Origin: Planctomycetota bacterium
GTDB taxonomy: Bacteria > Planctomycetota > Planctomycetia > Pirellulales > Lacipirellulaceae
DNA length: 11,515 nucleotides
Direction: 5' to 3'
NCBI GenBank assembly: GCA_013151315.1
Contig: JAADIN010000090.1
Coordinates: 1 to 11,515 of the forward strand
Shown here: positions 1 through 7,033 of the stretch, piece by piece
Numbering within the stretch: the stretch's first letter is position 1
Layout of the letters: the number at the start of each line of letters is the position of its first letter
Notes under the pieces: model-generated
Database searches by the model: none
What the model was told of the DNA's origin: nothing
What the model saw: only the letters and a program-made list of their open reading frames with translations
Program-made: the position numbers and the translations under genes

Positions 1-779
1 AGTATGGGCTGGAGCCCCATGTCTGGTCAGACGATCTCGAAAACTTTTACTCGAAGACCGATGCTTTTTTGTACGAAACGCTAGTTTGGAACCGCACGCA
101 TGCAAAAAACAAGATGCGAAGCTGGATAGGTGCTCATCTTCAAGCCTATCAATCTCAAGAACCCGATCGTACGTTGCGTATTCTCTCTTTCGGAGATGGT
201 CTGGGTATTGATGCCTACTACTTGGCAATGCTTGGGTACGAGGTGACCTATTTCGACCCTTCTGAATCATGCACCTATTTTGCCAAGAAAATTTTTACCC
301 GTGGGAAGCTTCAGATTGAGATGCTTTCTGATCCCAAAAACCTTGAAGATCAATTTTTTGACGCGATTGTTTGTTTAGATGTTTTAGAGCATGTCCAAGA
401 CCCATCTTTGTTGGTTGGCTGGCTGTGCAAGTACCTCAAACTGCGGGGCCGCTTTATTGTGCATGCCCCCTTCTTCTATCTGGACCCGAGTGTTTCCACG
501 CATCTTCGATCCAACCTATGCTTTAGCGGGGACACCAAAAGGCTTTATGCGCCTCACGGCTTGGCCCCCATTGCTGCCGAGTTTTTTTGGAATCCGTTAG
601 TTCTTGAGCTGCAGACCGATTTACCTCTCCGTTCGCGGCTCTCCTGGCTAGCCAAGGTCGGGGGGGCGCTTCTCTCGGTCGGCCGAACATGGCCCTGGCC
701 CCACATGATGATGTCTCGTCAGATTGCAAGAGACGATGCGCTGCCAAAGAGGGTTGAAGGATTGGAAACAGGCAACTAA
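1..779 (+). CDS. Class I SAM-dependent methyltransferase, 5' end cut by window edge
   Basis: A small-molecule or sugar methyltransferase using S-adenosylmethionine; the acceptor is unknown. The frame (codons from position 3) is open to the left edge, so the true start lies outside; 258 residues plus the stop TAA at 777-779 are visible. A TTG at 69 could be mistaken for the start, but the 22 codons upstream read as coherent protein (ending FYSKTDAF) and continue smoothly into LYETLVWNR. In the visible numbering, SAM-binding motif I is FGDGLGID (about 63-70), an acidic residue ends strand 2 (YFDPS, about 83-87), and motif IV/post-I is CLDVLEHV (about 125-132), as in the Methyltransf_11/23 groups. 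No membrane segment is evident. Its first ~480 bases look more AT-rich than the genes to the right, which could mean a surface-polysaccharide cluster or a transferred segment, but this is only inference. Methyltransferase fold is confident; pathway is not. Confidence 0.85.
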   Translation, partial: YGLEPHVWSDDLENFYSKTDAFLYETLVWNRTHAKNKMRSWIGAHLQAYQSQEPDRTLRILSFGDGLGIDAYYLAMLGYEVTYFDPSESCTYFAKKIFTRGKLQIEMLSDPKNLEDQFFDAIVCLDVLEHVQDPSLLVGWLCKYLKLRGRFIVHAPFFYLDPSVSTHLRSNLCFSGDTKRLYAPHGLAPIAAEFFWNPLVLELQTDLPLRSRLSWLAKVGGALLSVGRTWPWPHMMMSRQIARDDALPKRVEGLETGN

Positions 780-908
780 CGGGCAGCGAATTTGCTCTCT
801 CGCAAGATGTTTTGTTCGAGGATGTCGTAGCCGACACCGCTAACGAATCCACTTTGCAATCAAAAATCCGTAAGCTACTGTAATTTCTCAGCGTTTATCT
901 GTGTTTTT
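780..908. other. Convergent intergenic region
   Basis: This is 129 bases between the ends of the methyltransferase and the minus-strand exported protein. It contains a weak 5-bp inverted repeat (TGTCG/CGACA with a 4-base loop, about 824-837) and a T-run at 904-910 that is not preceded by a GC-rich stem, so no convincing terminator is visible for either gene. No coding frame was supported here. Confidence 0.5.
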
Positions 909-3542
909 TTAAGGAACCGCGGCGTCGGTCATTTTGATTTCGAGATGAACTCGGAGCGACTGCTCGTCGAGAACCAGATCGCCTTGTAGGCCTCGGAACC
1001 AAGTGAGCAGTGGCAACTGAAAATCCTCGGGCACCTCGGTGAGCAGGTGGCGATTGCCGGTGGGAAGTGCTGTCGAGGCCCATGTTTCGAGCCCCAGGTC
1101 GGGTGCGAACAATTGGTACTCGCCGCCGAGCGGACAGACGAACTGGCCATCGACTAGCCGCTCGGCAAAGGCGCGGCACTCGTCGCGCGGAACTTGCAGT
1201 TGGTTGGCCAAGGCGTTCATCAGCCGGCTGGCGGCGACCGAGGTTTCGCGAGCCCGCTTGTAGCCAAAGGCGTTGACCGTTTGGGCGAGTTGCTTGCCGG
1301 TGAGGTCCTCGATTTTCAAACGAATTTGGGCGGGGCGCTCGGCCGGCTCGAAAGCGAGTTGAGGCAAAACCTGTTCGACGACATCGGGTTTGAAGGAGAG
1401 AAGAAAAAACTCGTCGCTCTTCGCTTGCCAGATTTCGCCGTTAGCTTGCTCCGGCTTTTCGCCTGCCGGGGGAGTGGAACCGGCGAACATTTGCAGTAGT
1501 CCAGGCTGGGGCCATGCGCCGAGGTAACCGCGGACGAGCTCCGCCGGTGCTGCGCCGGGCACGACTGCGCCGCGCTGGACGACCAACGGAGAACGAAAAT
1601 CTTGCAGCGCGCCGAAAAGAAGATGGGGCTGTTTTTTGCCGCCAAGTAGGGGAACGGAAATGTTGAGCACCGCCTGCGCCGAGACGACGTCTCCCGCGAC
1701 GGGGGCCAACTGCTGATCGGACGGTTCGCCGAGAGATTCTTTTAGTTTCCCGAGTTTGAGGCCTGCGATGGGCATGAGCAGGGCATCGACCGTCAGCGTC
1801 TCGCCCTGGTCGTTGGGCACTCGCTTTATGCTCACGGCAATCGGTGGCATTTGGCCAATGTCGGCTTGGTAGCGCGCGAGGTGCTTGTTGAAGGCTGTCG
1901 CTTCTTTGGAGGAGACTTCCTCGACCCGCATATCGGCGACAGGCAAAAAGTACCCGACGGCACCCCGTTGTGAATCGAGCCAGCCGGAGTCGGTCTCCGT
2001 CAGTTCACTTCCATCGATGCGCGTAGCAAAACCTGAGGGCAAGACGCCTGCGGAAATCAGCTCGTCGCTGGTCGTGGCTACAATCCCCTCGGTTGATGCC
2101 ACGTGCTTGGCGAGTTCTAAGAGATGGGGCTGGCGAGCTGACTGTACCCGGCGCCGGGTTTCGGTCCAGTAGTGAGGGCTGCATAGGTTTTGGAAAAACT
2201 TCTCGGAGACAAACGCAAACAGCGTATCTTCTCGATCAACCGGCAACTGCCGACGGACGTTTCGGAAACTGGGCAAATCGGCCAACGAGCGCTCGCCCTG
2301 CCCTGCCTCCAGAAAACGCTCAGCCAGTCTGCGCGAGGTGGTGACCAAATGAAAATCTCCGGTGCGGGCATAATACGATCGAACGCGACCATCAGGTGTT
2401 GCGACAAGCGAAACCTTTTGGCCTGCGAGTTCTAGGGTCGATTCTTCGGCGTCGTCGAATTTTTTGAGTGCCGCACGACGTTGATTTATCAAGTCGTTCG
2501 AGATTAAAAAGCTGTTCTTCGCCTGAAAGAGGATGCCGATGGCTGCCCCTTGGCCCAGGTAAGGGTCGAGGCCAATGATCGCGGCATCGGCGATCACCTG
2601 AGGGCCTAACAGTTTGGCAAAAGCCGATTCGCGGACTGACAACTGTTGCTCGATTCGCTTGGCGGCGCCGCGATCGATGCCGCGGCGCGAGATCATATTG
2701 CCCAGGTCGCCTTGCCATTTTTTGTTGAGGTCGCGGAACCAAAAATAGTTTGCGAAGTTGCCGAAGCGGATGTAAAAACATTCTTCGGGGACGTGGGCAG
2801 CGATTGGTTCGATGGGGATATCGGCGAGGGCGTTCTGCGAAACCGCAAGCGGGGACCAGGGATTGGGCTCGGGTAAAGGTTGCATTTGGGATGCCTCGCT
2901 GTCGCCATCTGCCAGCATTTGGCGGTCGACTCGCAGTTGATACGACTCGCTGACGAACAGTTCATCGAAAGCGCTCGACTGTTTTTGATTCTTCCAGGGA
3001 AGGATGCTTTTTTTGTTTTTGGGGATCGTTAGATTGAGACGGCGTGCGAAGGTAGCGACCAAAAAGTTCTCGGCGATGGGTGGGTACTGCGGATCGCTTT
3101 GCAGGCGCTGCCAATGTTCGGAGTATTGTTTCCACCATTCGTCGAGCAGCCGACGGTGTCCGCGTTCGTTGGTTTGTGGATTAACGCGCACCGCTTGCTC
3201 GTTCGGGGTGAACGGTAGCAGGTCGAACGGTTCGTTGCCCCGAAACAGATAGTAGATCGTGACCGAACGCGGAGTCTCCACTTTCAGCAGTCGGCGCAAG
3301 ATGCGGCGCGCGGGCTCTTCTTTGAGCACCGGATAGATCGCCCTGCCCTCGGCTTCGATCACGGTAAATCGTTCGTCGCTGAGCGGCAACGACGGTTCGC
3401 CTCGAAAGACGTCGACCGTGACGCGTCCGACACCAAACGGCTGGCCGACAAACGCCTCCGACCGAGGGGCAGCCATGGTTTGGTTGGTCGAAACGAGCAG
3501 CAGTGCCAGAAAAATCAGTTTTTTTGTTTGAGCGTAAAGCAT
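909..3542 (-). CDS. Large exported protein of unknown function (877 aa)
   Basis: Function not recognised. The protein starts with a clear Sec signal peptide: basic KK at 7-8, hydrophobic core FLALLLV, then a probable cleavage after TMAA near residue 25. This supports the ATG at 3540-3542 even though no Shine-Dalgarno site precedes it; the leader instead carries CCTCC heptamers. There is no later membrane segment, so the mature protein is probably periplasmic or surface-located. A central region from about residue 255 (FYIRFGNFANYFWFRDL) to about 480 looks like a folded domain with alternating hydrophobic strands, and the general layout recalls planctomycete DUF3352-like exported proteins, but that is only an impression. 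It stands alone on the minus strand, divergent from the ABC operon and convergent with the methyltransferase. The frame is unbroken over its full length, in contrast to the neighbouring ABC membrane genes. Confidence 0.85.
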   Translation of the reverse strand: MLYAQTKKLIFLALLLVSTNQTMAAPRSEAFVGQPFGVGRVTVDVFRGEPSLPLSDERFTVIEAEGRAIYPVLKEEPARRILRRLLKVETPRSVTIYYLFRGNEPFDLLPFTPNEQAVRVNPQTNERGHRRLLDEWWKQYSEHWQRLQSDPQYPPIAENFLVATFARRLNLTIPKNKKSILPWKNQKQSSAFDELFVSESYQLRVDRQMLADGDSEASQMQPLPEPNPWSPLAVSQNALADIPIEPIAAHVPEECFYIRFGNFANYFWFRDLNKKWQGDLGNMISRRGIDRGAAKRIEQQLSVRESAFAKLLGPQVIADAAIIGLDPYLGQGAAIGILFQAKNSFLISNDLINQRRAALKKFDDAEESTLELAGQKVSLVATPDGRVRSYYARTGDFHLVTTSRRLAERFLEAGQGERSLADLPSFRNVRRQLPVDREDTLFAFVSEKFFQNLCSPHYWTETRRRVQSARQPHLLELAKHVASTEGIVATTSDELISAGVLPSGFATRIDGSELTETDSGWLDSQRGAVGYFLPVADMRVEEVSSKEATAFNKHLARYQADIGQMPPIAVSIKRVPNDQGETLTVDALLMPIAGLKLGKLKESLGEPSDQQLAPVAGDVVSAQAVLNISVPLLGGKKQPHLLFGALQDFRSPLVVQRGAVVPGAAPAELVRGYLGAWPQPGLLQMFAGSTPPAGEKPEQANGEIWQAKSDEFFLLSFKPDVVEQVLPQLAFEPAERPAQIRLKIEDLTGKQLAQTVNAFGYKRARETSVAASRLMNALANQLQVPRDECRAFAERLVDGQFVCPLGGEYQLFAPDLGLETWASTALPTGNRHLLTEVPEDFQLPLLTWFRGLQGDLVLDEQSLRVHLEIKMTDAAVP

Positions 3543-3544
3543 GG

Positions 3545-3572
3545 GAGGCTGGAGGTAAGAGGCGGGAGGCGG
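3545..3572. repeat. GAGG heptamer tandem array (4 units)
   Basis: Four consecutive 7-base units on the plus strand: GAGGCTG, GAGGTAA, GAGGCGG, GAGGCGG. The array begins 2 bases upstream of the minus-strand start codon at 3540-3542, so the leader of that gene reads as repeated CCTC. A degenerate copy in the opposite orientation lies at about 3610-3637 (ccgcctt, atgtctc, cagcctc, caaactc), giving a perfect 11-bp inverted match GGAGGCTGGAG (3544-3554) to CTCCAGCCTCC (3621-3631). Confidence 0.75.
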
Positions 3573-3616
3573 TAGATTGAAACATCACGCCCCTACAGCC
3601 TAATCGTTACCGCCTT

Positions 3617-3910
3617 ATGTCTCCAGCCTCCAAACTCTCCTCAATTCCCCGTTTCTCACTGCGAACGATCTTGGCGGGCGTCACGGTATGCGCGGTTTTC
3701 TTTGTGATTGTGGGGGCGGCCTTGCGTGGAAACGCCTGGGCGGTTGTGATTACCGTCGGGGTGCTCAGTCTCTTGGCGACGCTAGCGGTCCATGCAGTTT
3801 TTTATGCTTTGGTTACCGCTTTTGGGAAAATTGTCGGGGCCAAGATTTCACCGGCCCGAACGAGCCAAGGCGGGATGCAATCAAGCACCGACGATCAGGC
3901 AGGACTTTAA
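3617..3910 (+). CDS. Small FSLRT-motif membrane protein (97 aa)
   Basis: A short inner-membrane protein of unknown function. The N-terminus carries RFSLRTIL at about residues 12-19, a motif very common at the start of planctomycete membrane proteins (established family pattern), followed by two hydrophobic segments at about 19-40 and 43-68 and a polar C-terminal tail. It is the first gene of the ABC operon; the next gene follows immediately. The ATG at 3617 has no Shine-Dalgarno site, and the first codons overlap the degenerate inverted heptamer repeat, so the seven or so residues before the FSLRT motif may be repeat-derived and the exact start is not certain. The association with an ABC exporter suggests an accessory membrane subunit, but that is inference. 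Confidence 0.75.
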   Translation: MSPASKLSSIPRFSLRTILAGVTVCAVFFVIVGAALRGNAWAVVITVGVLSLLATLAVHAVFYALVTAFGKIVGAKISPARTSQGGMQSSTDDQAGL

Positions 3911-3918
3911 CATGGGCA

Positions 3919-4006
3919 ATACGAGCACGATGCGCTATACAAGCACGACGCGCAAGCGAGTGAGTCTTTGTGCGTTGATGGACTCACTCGCGCGTCGTGC
4001 TTGTAT
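3919..4006. repeat. REP-like palindromic repeat at the start of the amidotransferase-like gene
   Basis: A large hairpin: the left arm 3937-3966 pairs with the right arm 3981-4006 around a 14-base loop, with one 4-base bulge near 3954-3957 and otherwise perfect pairing. The element is built from an 18-base unit present three times: 3919-3936 and 3937-3954 in direct tandem (15/18 identical) and 3989-4006 inverted (17/18 to the middle copy). It starts 8 bases after the stop of the small FSLRT gene and covers the TTG proposed as start of the next gene. Base pairing was read directly. That it is a dispersed repeat of the genome is inference, since only one copy is in this window. Confidence 0.8.
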
Positions 4007-5353
4007 TTGTGTTACCTGCGTAAAGCGATTTTCTTGGCGCTGGTCGGTGGGTGCGCTGTTTTTGATGGGAGCGCTTGGGCCGTGACTGGAGGTCTTGCCG
4101 CTCTGCCGCCTACGATTCCAAACGGCACGGTGCCCTACTCTACCCAATCGGGCCTGCGAATTGACATCGACACGACTTGGGTTGGTAATCGCGGCTATCG
4201 ACCGGTGCAGGTGACTTTCTCTTCGGCGAAGCCCCTCGTGGCCGATACGCAGATCACCGTGCGTTTTCATGCTTGCTTCTGGAGTAATAAGCAACGATCG
4301 ATCGCCGTCGAACAAGATCTCGAAATGCCGCAAGGGGCAAGCGAGGTTTCTGTAACGCTACTTGTTCCGAAGCATGTCGATTGGTACGGCTATGGTTGGG
4401 AAGTTTGGGTCGATGGGAAGAAAGATAAACAACTCATGTCTCCGACGACGGGATTCAATCAGGCGAATGCCGGCGGTGGCCAATATGCGGCCTTGATTCT
4501 CCAAAACAAGATAAAAGGCCCGCTCGCTACCATGCCAATTCCTCCTTCCCTTGCACAGATTGATGCATTGTCTCCTAGCTTTTCTCAGCTTCCAGAAAAA
4601 TGGATCGGCTACACCAGTCTCGATATGGTCATTGCTACGACAGATGACTTGGAACAATGGCGTAAGAACTTTCCCGAAAGGCTTGTCGAAATGTTGCGCT
4701 GGGTTCGCGCTGGTGGTAATCTTTGGGTGTTTGGGGTTGGTGAAGAATACGAAAAGCTTGCTCGGGCCGAGGCAAGCCTCGGGCTAAATTTGTTGGAAGG
4801 TGCGCTCGAGCAGCGGGGTTGGCGCGCTTTGCCGCTGGGTTCGTCTCGGCGGGGGGCCGATGCGCTGGTGATGCTTGATGGTCGTGGTGAAACCGATTCC
4901 GCTGCCGACTCGCGGAAGTGGTTTGTGGCCAGAGCCCACGGCATGGGGACGATTACCGTATTTCCGAAGCCTCTCAGTGAACTTATGCCTCAAGAGCAGA
5001 ACTCGACGGGTAGTCCTGTCATGCAAGCCATCGAGCAGTCGCTGCTCAGCGAACGTCTCGCTTGGGGACGGCGGCATGGCAACGATCCGGGACAGGAGAA
5101 TCCAGGTTTTAATGAATTGCTGATTCCTGATGTGGGGGCCGCCCCGGTTTTTGAGTTTCAGTTGCTTATCTCCCTGTTCGTCCTCGGCATCGGGCCGCTG
5201 AACTATTTGGCTCAAACAGCGAGGGCGGTTGCCGTGGATGCTTGTGACCGTTCCCGTAGCGGCAGTGGCGGCCACGCTGTTGCTGTTTGCTTACGGAATT
5301 TTGTCAGACGGTTTTGGTGTGCGTGTTCGAGCGCGCAGCATAACGCTCCTTGA
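3968..5353 (+). CDS. Amidotransferase-like membrane protein, N-terminal part (frameshifted gene)
   Basis: N-terminal part of a protein that, with the frame restored near 5207, would be about 699 residues. Residues 1-413 (to Tyr at 5204-5206) are in the true frame; the last 48 residues to TGA 5351-5353 are out of frame, visible as a Cys/Arg-rich tail. A hydrophobic stretch at about 20-32 ending in SAWA gives a plausible signal peptide. It is followed by a beta-rich Ig-like region (about 50-170), then a segment at about 207-262 with the pattern W-x-GY-x-x-LD, a polar stretch, and LRWVRAGGNLWVFG, as in glutamine-amidotransferase-like domains found beside ABC-2 exporters. A membrane helix at about 395-410 leads into GPLNY. 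The TTG at 3968 has no ribosome binding site and lies in the REP-like hairpin; TTG at 4001 or 4007 is equally possible. Frame assignment is firm, the function is inferred. Confidence 0.7.
   Translation: MCVDGLTRASCLYLCYLRKAIFLALVGGCAVFDGSAWAVTGGLAALPPTIPNGTVPYSTQSGLRIDIDTTWVGNRGYRPVQVTFSSAKPLVADTQITVRFHACFWSNKQRSIAVEQDLEMPQGASEVSVTLLVPKHVDWYGYGWEVWVDGKKDKQLMSPTTGFNQANAGGGQYAALILQNKIKGPLATMPIPPSLAQIDALSPSFSQLPEKWIGYTSLDMVIATTDDLEQWRKNFPERLVEMLRWVRAGGNLWVFGVGEEYEKLARAEASLGLNLLEGALEQRGWRALPLGSSRRGADALVMLDGRGETDSAADSRKWFVARAHGMGTITVFPKPLSELMPQEQNSTGSPVMQAIEQSLLSERLAWGRRHGNDPGQENPGFNELLIPDVGAAPVFEFQLLISLFVLGIGPLNYLAQTARAVAVDACDRSRSGSGGHAVAVCLRNFVRRFWCACSSAQHNAP
5204..5212 (+). other. Frameshift site in amidotransferase-like gene
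   Basis: Coding potential passes from the frame of 3968 to the frame of 5229 here. Before it the protein reads GIGPLNY; after it LKQRGRLPWMLVTVP, which is the expected cytoplasmic loop and next membrane helix of the same protein. Either one extra base lies in the TTT at 5206-5209 (removal gives NYWLKQRGR), or two bases are missing after TTG 5207-5209 (restoration gives NYL-x-LKQRGR, better matching the usual loop length). Confidence 0.85.
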
Positions 5354-6068
5354 TCAAGCCGCCGGCGAAGCGGTTTGCTGGGCCCGAACCTCGTACTATG
5401 CGGGGCTCGCTCCGGCCGAGGGGCTTTTAATGCCTGACGACACGGTCGTTTACCCGATTCGCCCTTCTCATTCCTCAGCAAGCAACGGTTTTGGGCGGCA
5501 GTATGGTCGAGATCAACGCGAAGTCGAGTGGGACGAACAGCAAAGGCTGACTCGCGGCTGGCTCGCCTCGCGTACGCCAACGCAGTACCTGTCGATCGCT
5601 GCCCGTGCCTCGAAGAAAGGGCTTCGGTTCGAACCCCAGGAAAACGGGCTTTCGGTGAGCAATGAGTTGGGCATCGAAATCATCTGGTTGGTTGTGCAAG
5701 ACCATGACGGGAAATTTTATGTTGGGGAAAAAATTGACGCGGAAGGTTCTGGGCGGCTTGCGCCAACCGAGATGATTGCCGCGATGGCGAAGTTGCGAAC
5801 CTTGATCACAGAAAACATTCCTGAATTGCCGACGGGGTTTGTGGTAGCTCTAAGTCGTGGATACGCGAGGCAACTCTCGCAAAATTTCTCGCTTTCGAGC
5901 AGCTTGATGGAGGCACAAATCAATTCGGTCGTTTCTCCACTCGTTAAGGGCTGGGGCAATGGCGCCTACGTGGCAATTACGGCCGCTGGTCCCGAGCTTT
6001 CGCTTGGCGTAGACGATGCGATCGAGTCGGGCAGCTTTCATGTCGTTCGAGGGAGTTGGCCCGAATGA
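5208..6068 (+). CDS. Amidotransferase-like membrane protein, C-terminal part (frameshifted gene)
   Basis: C-terminal 286 residues of the same broken gene. The frame is meaningful from 5208; the first possible start codon, TTG 5229, lies inside the loop before a membrane helix and has no Shine-Dalgarno site, so this is unlikely to be an independent gene. It begins with a basic loop (KQRGR), then a membrane helix (WMLVTVPVAAVAATLLLFAYG), then a soluble domain of about 250 residues with strands such as VRVRARSITLLD and a long region of unknown fold, with no further membrane segment. The stop TGA 6066-6068 overlaps the ATPase start as ATGA, showing that this frame is the one that evolved with the operon. 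The domain is probably periplasmic. Its function is unknown; a role as partner of the ABC exporter is inferred from position. Confidence 0.75.
   Translation, partial: WLKQRGRLPWMLVTVPVAAVAATLLLFAYGILSDGFGVRVRARSITLLDQAAGEAVCWARTSYYAGLAPAEGLLMPDDTVVYPIRPSHSSASNGFGRQYGRDQREVEWDEQQRLTRGWLASRTPTQYLSIAARASKKGLRFEPQENGLSVSNELGIEIIWLVVQDHDGKFYVGEKIDAEGSGRLAPTEMIAAMAKLRTLITENIPELPTGFVVALSRGYARQLSQNFSLSSSLMEAQINSVVSPLVKGWGNGAYVAITAAGPELSLGVDDAIESGSFHVVRGSWPE
6051..6067 (+). promoter_or_regulatory. Ribosome binding site and ATGA overlap deciding the ATPase start
   Basis: GGGAG at 6051-6055 lies 9 bases before ATG 6065-6067, which overlaps the upstream TGA by two bases (ATGA). This favours ATG 6065 over the in-frame TTG at 6056, which would sit directly on the Shine-Dalgarno site. 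It suggests translational coupling with the preceding gene. Confidence 0.75.
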
Positions 6069-7033
6069 ATAACGAGAACGGCTTTCATGACAATGGACAC
6101 CGCCCGCTGATTGAGCTCCGCCGGCTGCATCGCTACTTTGGCGAAACGCGAGCGGTCGAAGACATGAGTTTTGAAGTCTTTCCGGGCGAAGTCTTTGGTT
6201 ACATCGGTCCCAACGGGGCCGGCAAGACGACCAGCATGAGGATTCTTGCGACGCTCGACGAGCCGACTGCCGGCGATGCGTTTGTCGATGGCTTTTCGGT
6301 GATCGACGATCCTGATCGCGTCCGCCGGCGGCTCGGGTTCATGCCCGACTATTTTGGTACGTATCAGAACGTCAATGTGCGCGAGTATCTCGACTTTTTT
6401 GCGAGGGCGTACGGGCTGCGAGGCAAAGAGCGGAATCGCTCGATCGACTCGGTGATGGAATTTACCAAGCTCGACCGTCTGGCCGAAAAGCCGATCGATG
6501 GTTTATCCAAAGGCATGAAGCAACGGCTTTGCCTGGGGCGAACGATGATTCACGATCCGGCAGTTCTCATTCTCGACGAACCGGCCGCCGGGCTCGATCC
6601 GCGTGCTCGAATCGAGCTGCGAGAGATGATTGCTGAGCTTGCGCAGATGGGCAAAGCAGTTTTGATTAGCTCGCACATTCTTACCGAGCTGGCCGAGATT
6701 TGCGATAAGGTCGGCATCATCGAGACCGGGCAACTGCTAGCTGTGGGAACGGTCGACGAAATCAGCGCCCAGAGCCAAGCCAAAAGTCGGGTCCGGCTTC
6801 GCGCGTTGGGCGACGGGCAACCGCTCGTCGACTGGCTCGCCAGGCGAGATGACATTTCGGAATTAACCGCCGAGAGCGAATTGCTTTCGTTCAATCATGA
6901 AGGCGGGCAGGCGGAGCAGGCGCTCTTGTTACGCGAAATCATTGGCGCAGGATTCGAAATCGTCGAGTTTGCCAGCAAAACCAAGAGTCTCGAAGATGTT
7001 TTTCTGCATGTGACCGAAGGGAGAGTGCAATGA
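6065..7033 (+). CDS. ABC-2-type transporter ATP-binding protein (322 aa)
   Basis: The nucleotide-binding subunit of an ABC exporter; it would bind and hydrolyse ATP on the cytoplasmic face and drive the adjacent permease. All core motifs are present: A-loop aromatic Y24, Walker A GPNGAGKT (48-55), signature LSKGMKQR (147-154), Walker B VLILDEP (167-173) with catalytic E172, D-loop GLD (176-178), and switch histidine H204 in ISSH. The Q-loop position reads GFMPDYFG, with Asp95 where Gln is usual; acidic residues at this place occur in ABC-2 relatives. The C-terminal ~90 residues form the accessory region typical of the DrrA/NatA/CcmA-like group, ending SLEDVFLHVTE. The gene is intact, and sits between two frameshifted membrane genes with ATGA overlaps on both sides. 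The substrate cannot be told from sequence. Confidence 0.95.
   Translation: MNNENGFHDNGHRPLIELRRLHRYFGETRAVEDMSFEVFPGEVFGYIGPNGAGKTTSMRILATLDEPTAGDAFVDGFSVIDDPDRVRRRLGFMPDYFGTYQNVNVREYLDFFARAYGLRGKERNRSIDSVMEFTKLDRLAEKPIDGLSKGMKQRLCLGRTMIHDPAVLILDEPAAGLDPRARIELREMIAELAQMGKAVLISSHILTELAEICDKVGIIETGQLLAVGTVDEISAQSQAKSRVRLRALGDGQPLVDWLARRDDISELTAESELLSFNHEGGQAEQALLLREIIGAGFEIVEFASKTKSLEDVFLHVTEGRVQ

Noticed and set aside
69..71. TTG as start of the methyltransferase
   Set aside because: The frame is open to the left edge and the upstream codons read as normal protein, so the gene is simply truncated by the window.
523..852. Minus-strand open frame of 109 aa
   Set aside because: It is the shadow of the methyltransferase and has no motif or start signal.
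904..910. T-run as an intrinsic terminator for the methyltransferase
   Set aside because: No GC-rich stem precedes it.
3792..4085. Overlapping 97-aa frame across the end of the small membrane gene
   Set aside because: Its first part is antisense to nothing but simply out of frame with the FSLRT gene; only its end (from ATG 3912) is considered, as an alternative N-terminus of the next gene.
6056..6058. TTG as start of the ABC ATPase
   Set aside because: It overlaps the ribosome binding region; ATG 6065 has correct spacing and a classic ATGA overlap.
5229..6068. Independent gene starting at TTG 5229
   Set aside because: No ribosome binding site, and the start would fall in a cytoplasmic loop just before a membrane helix; better explained as the C-terminal half of a frameshifted gene.
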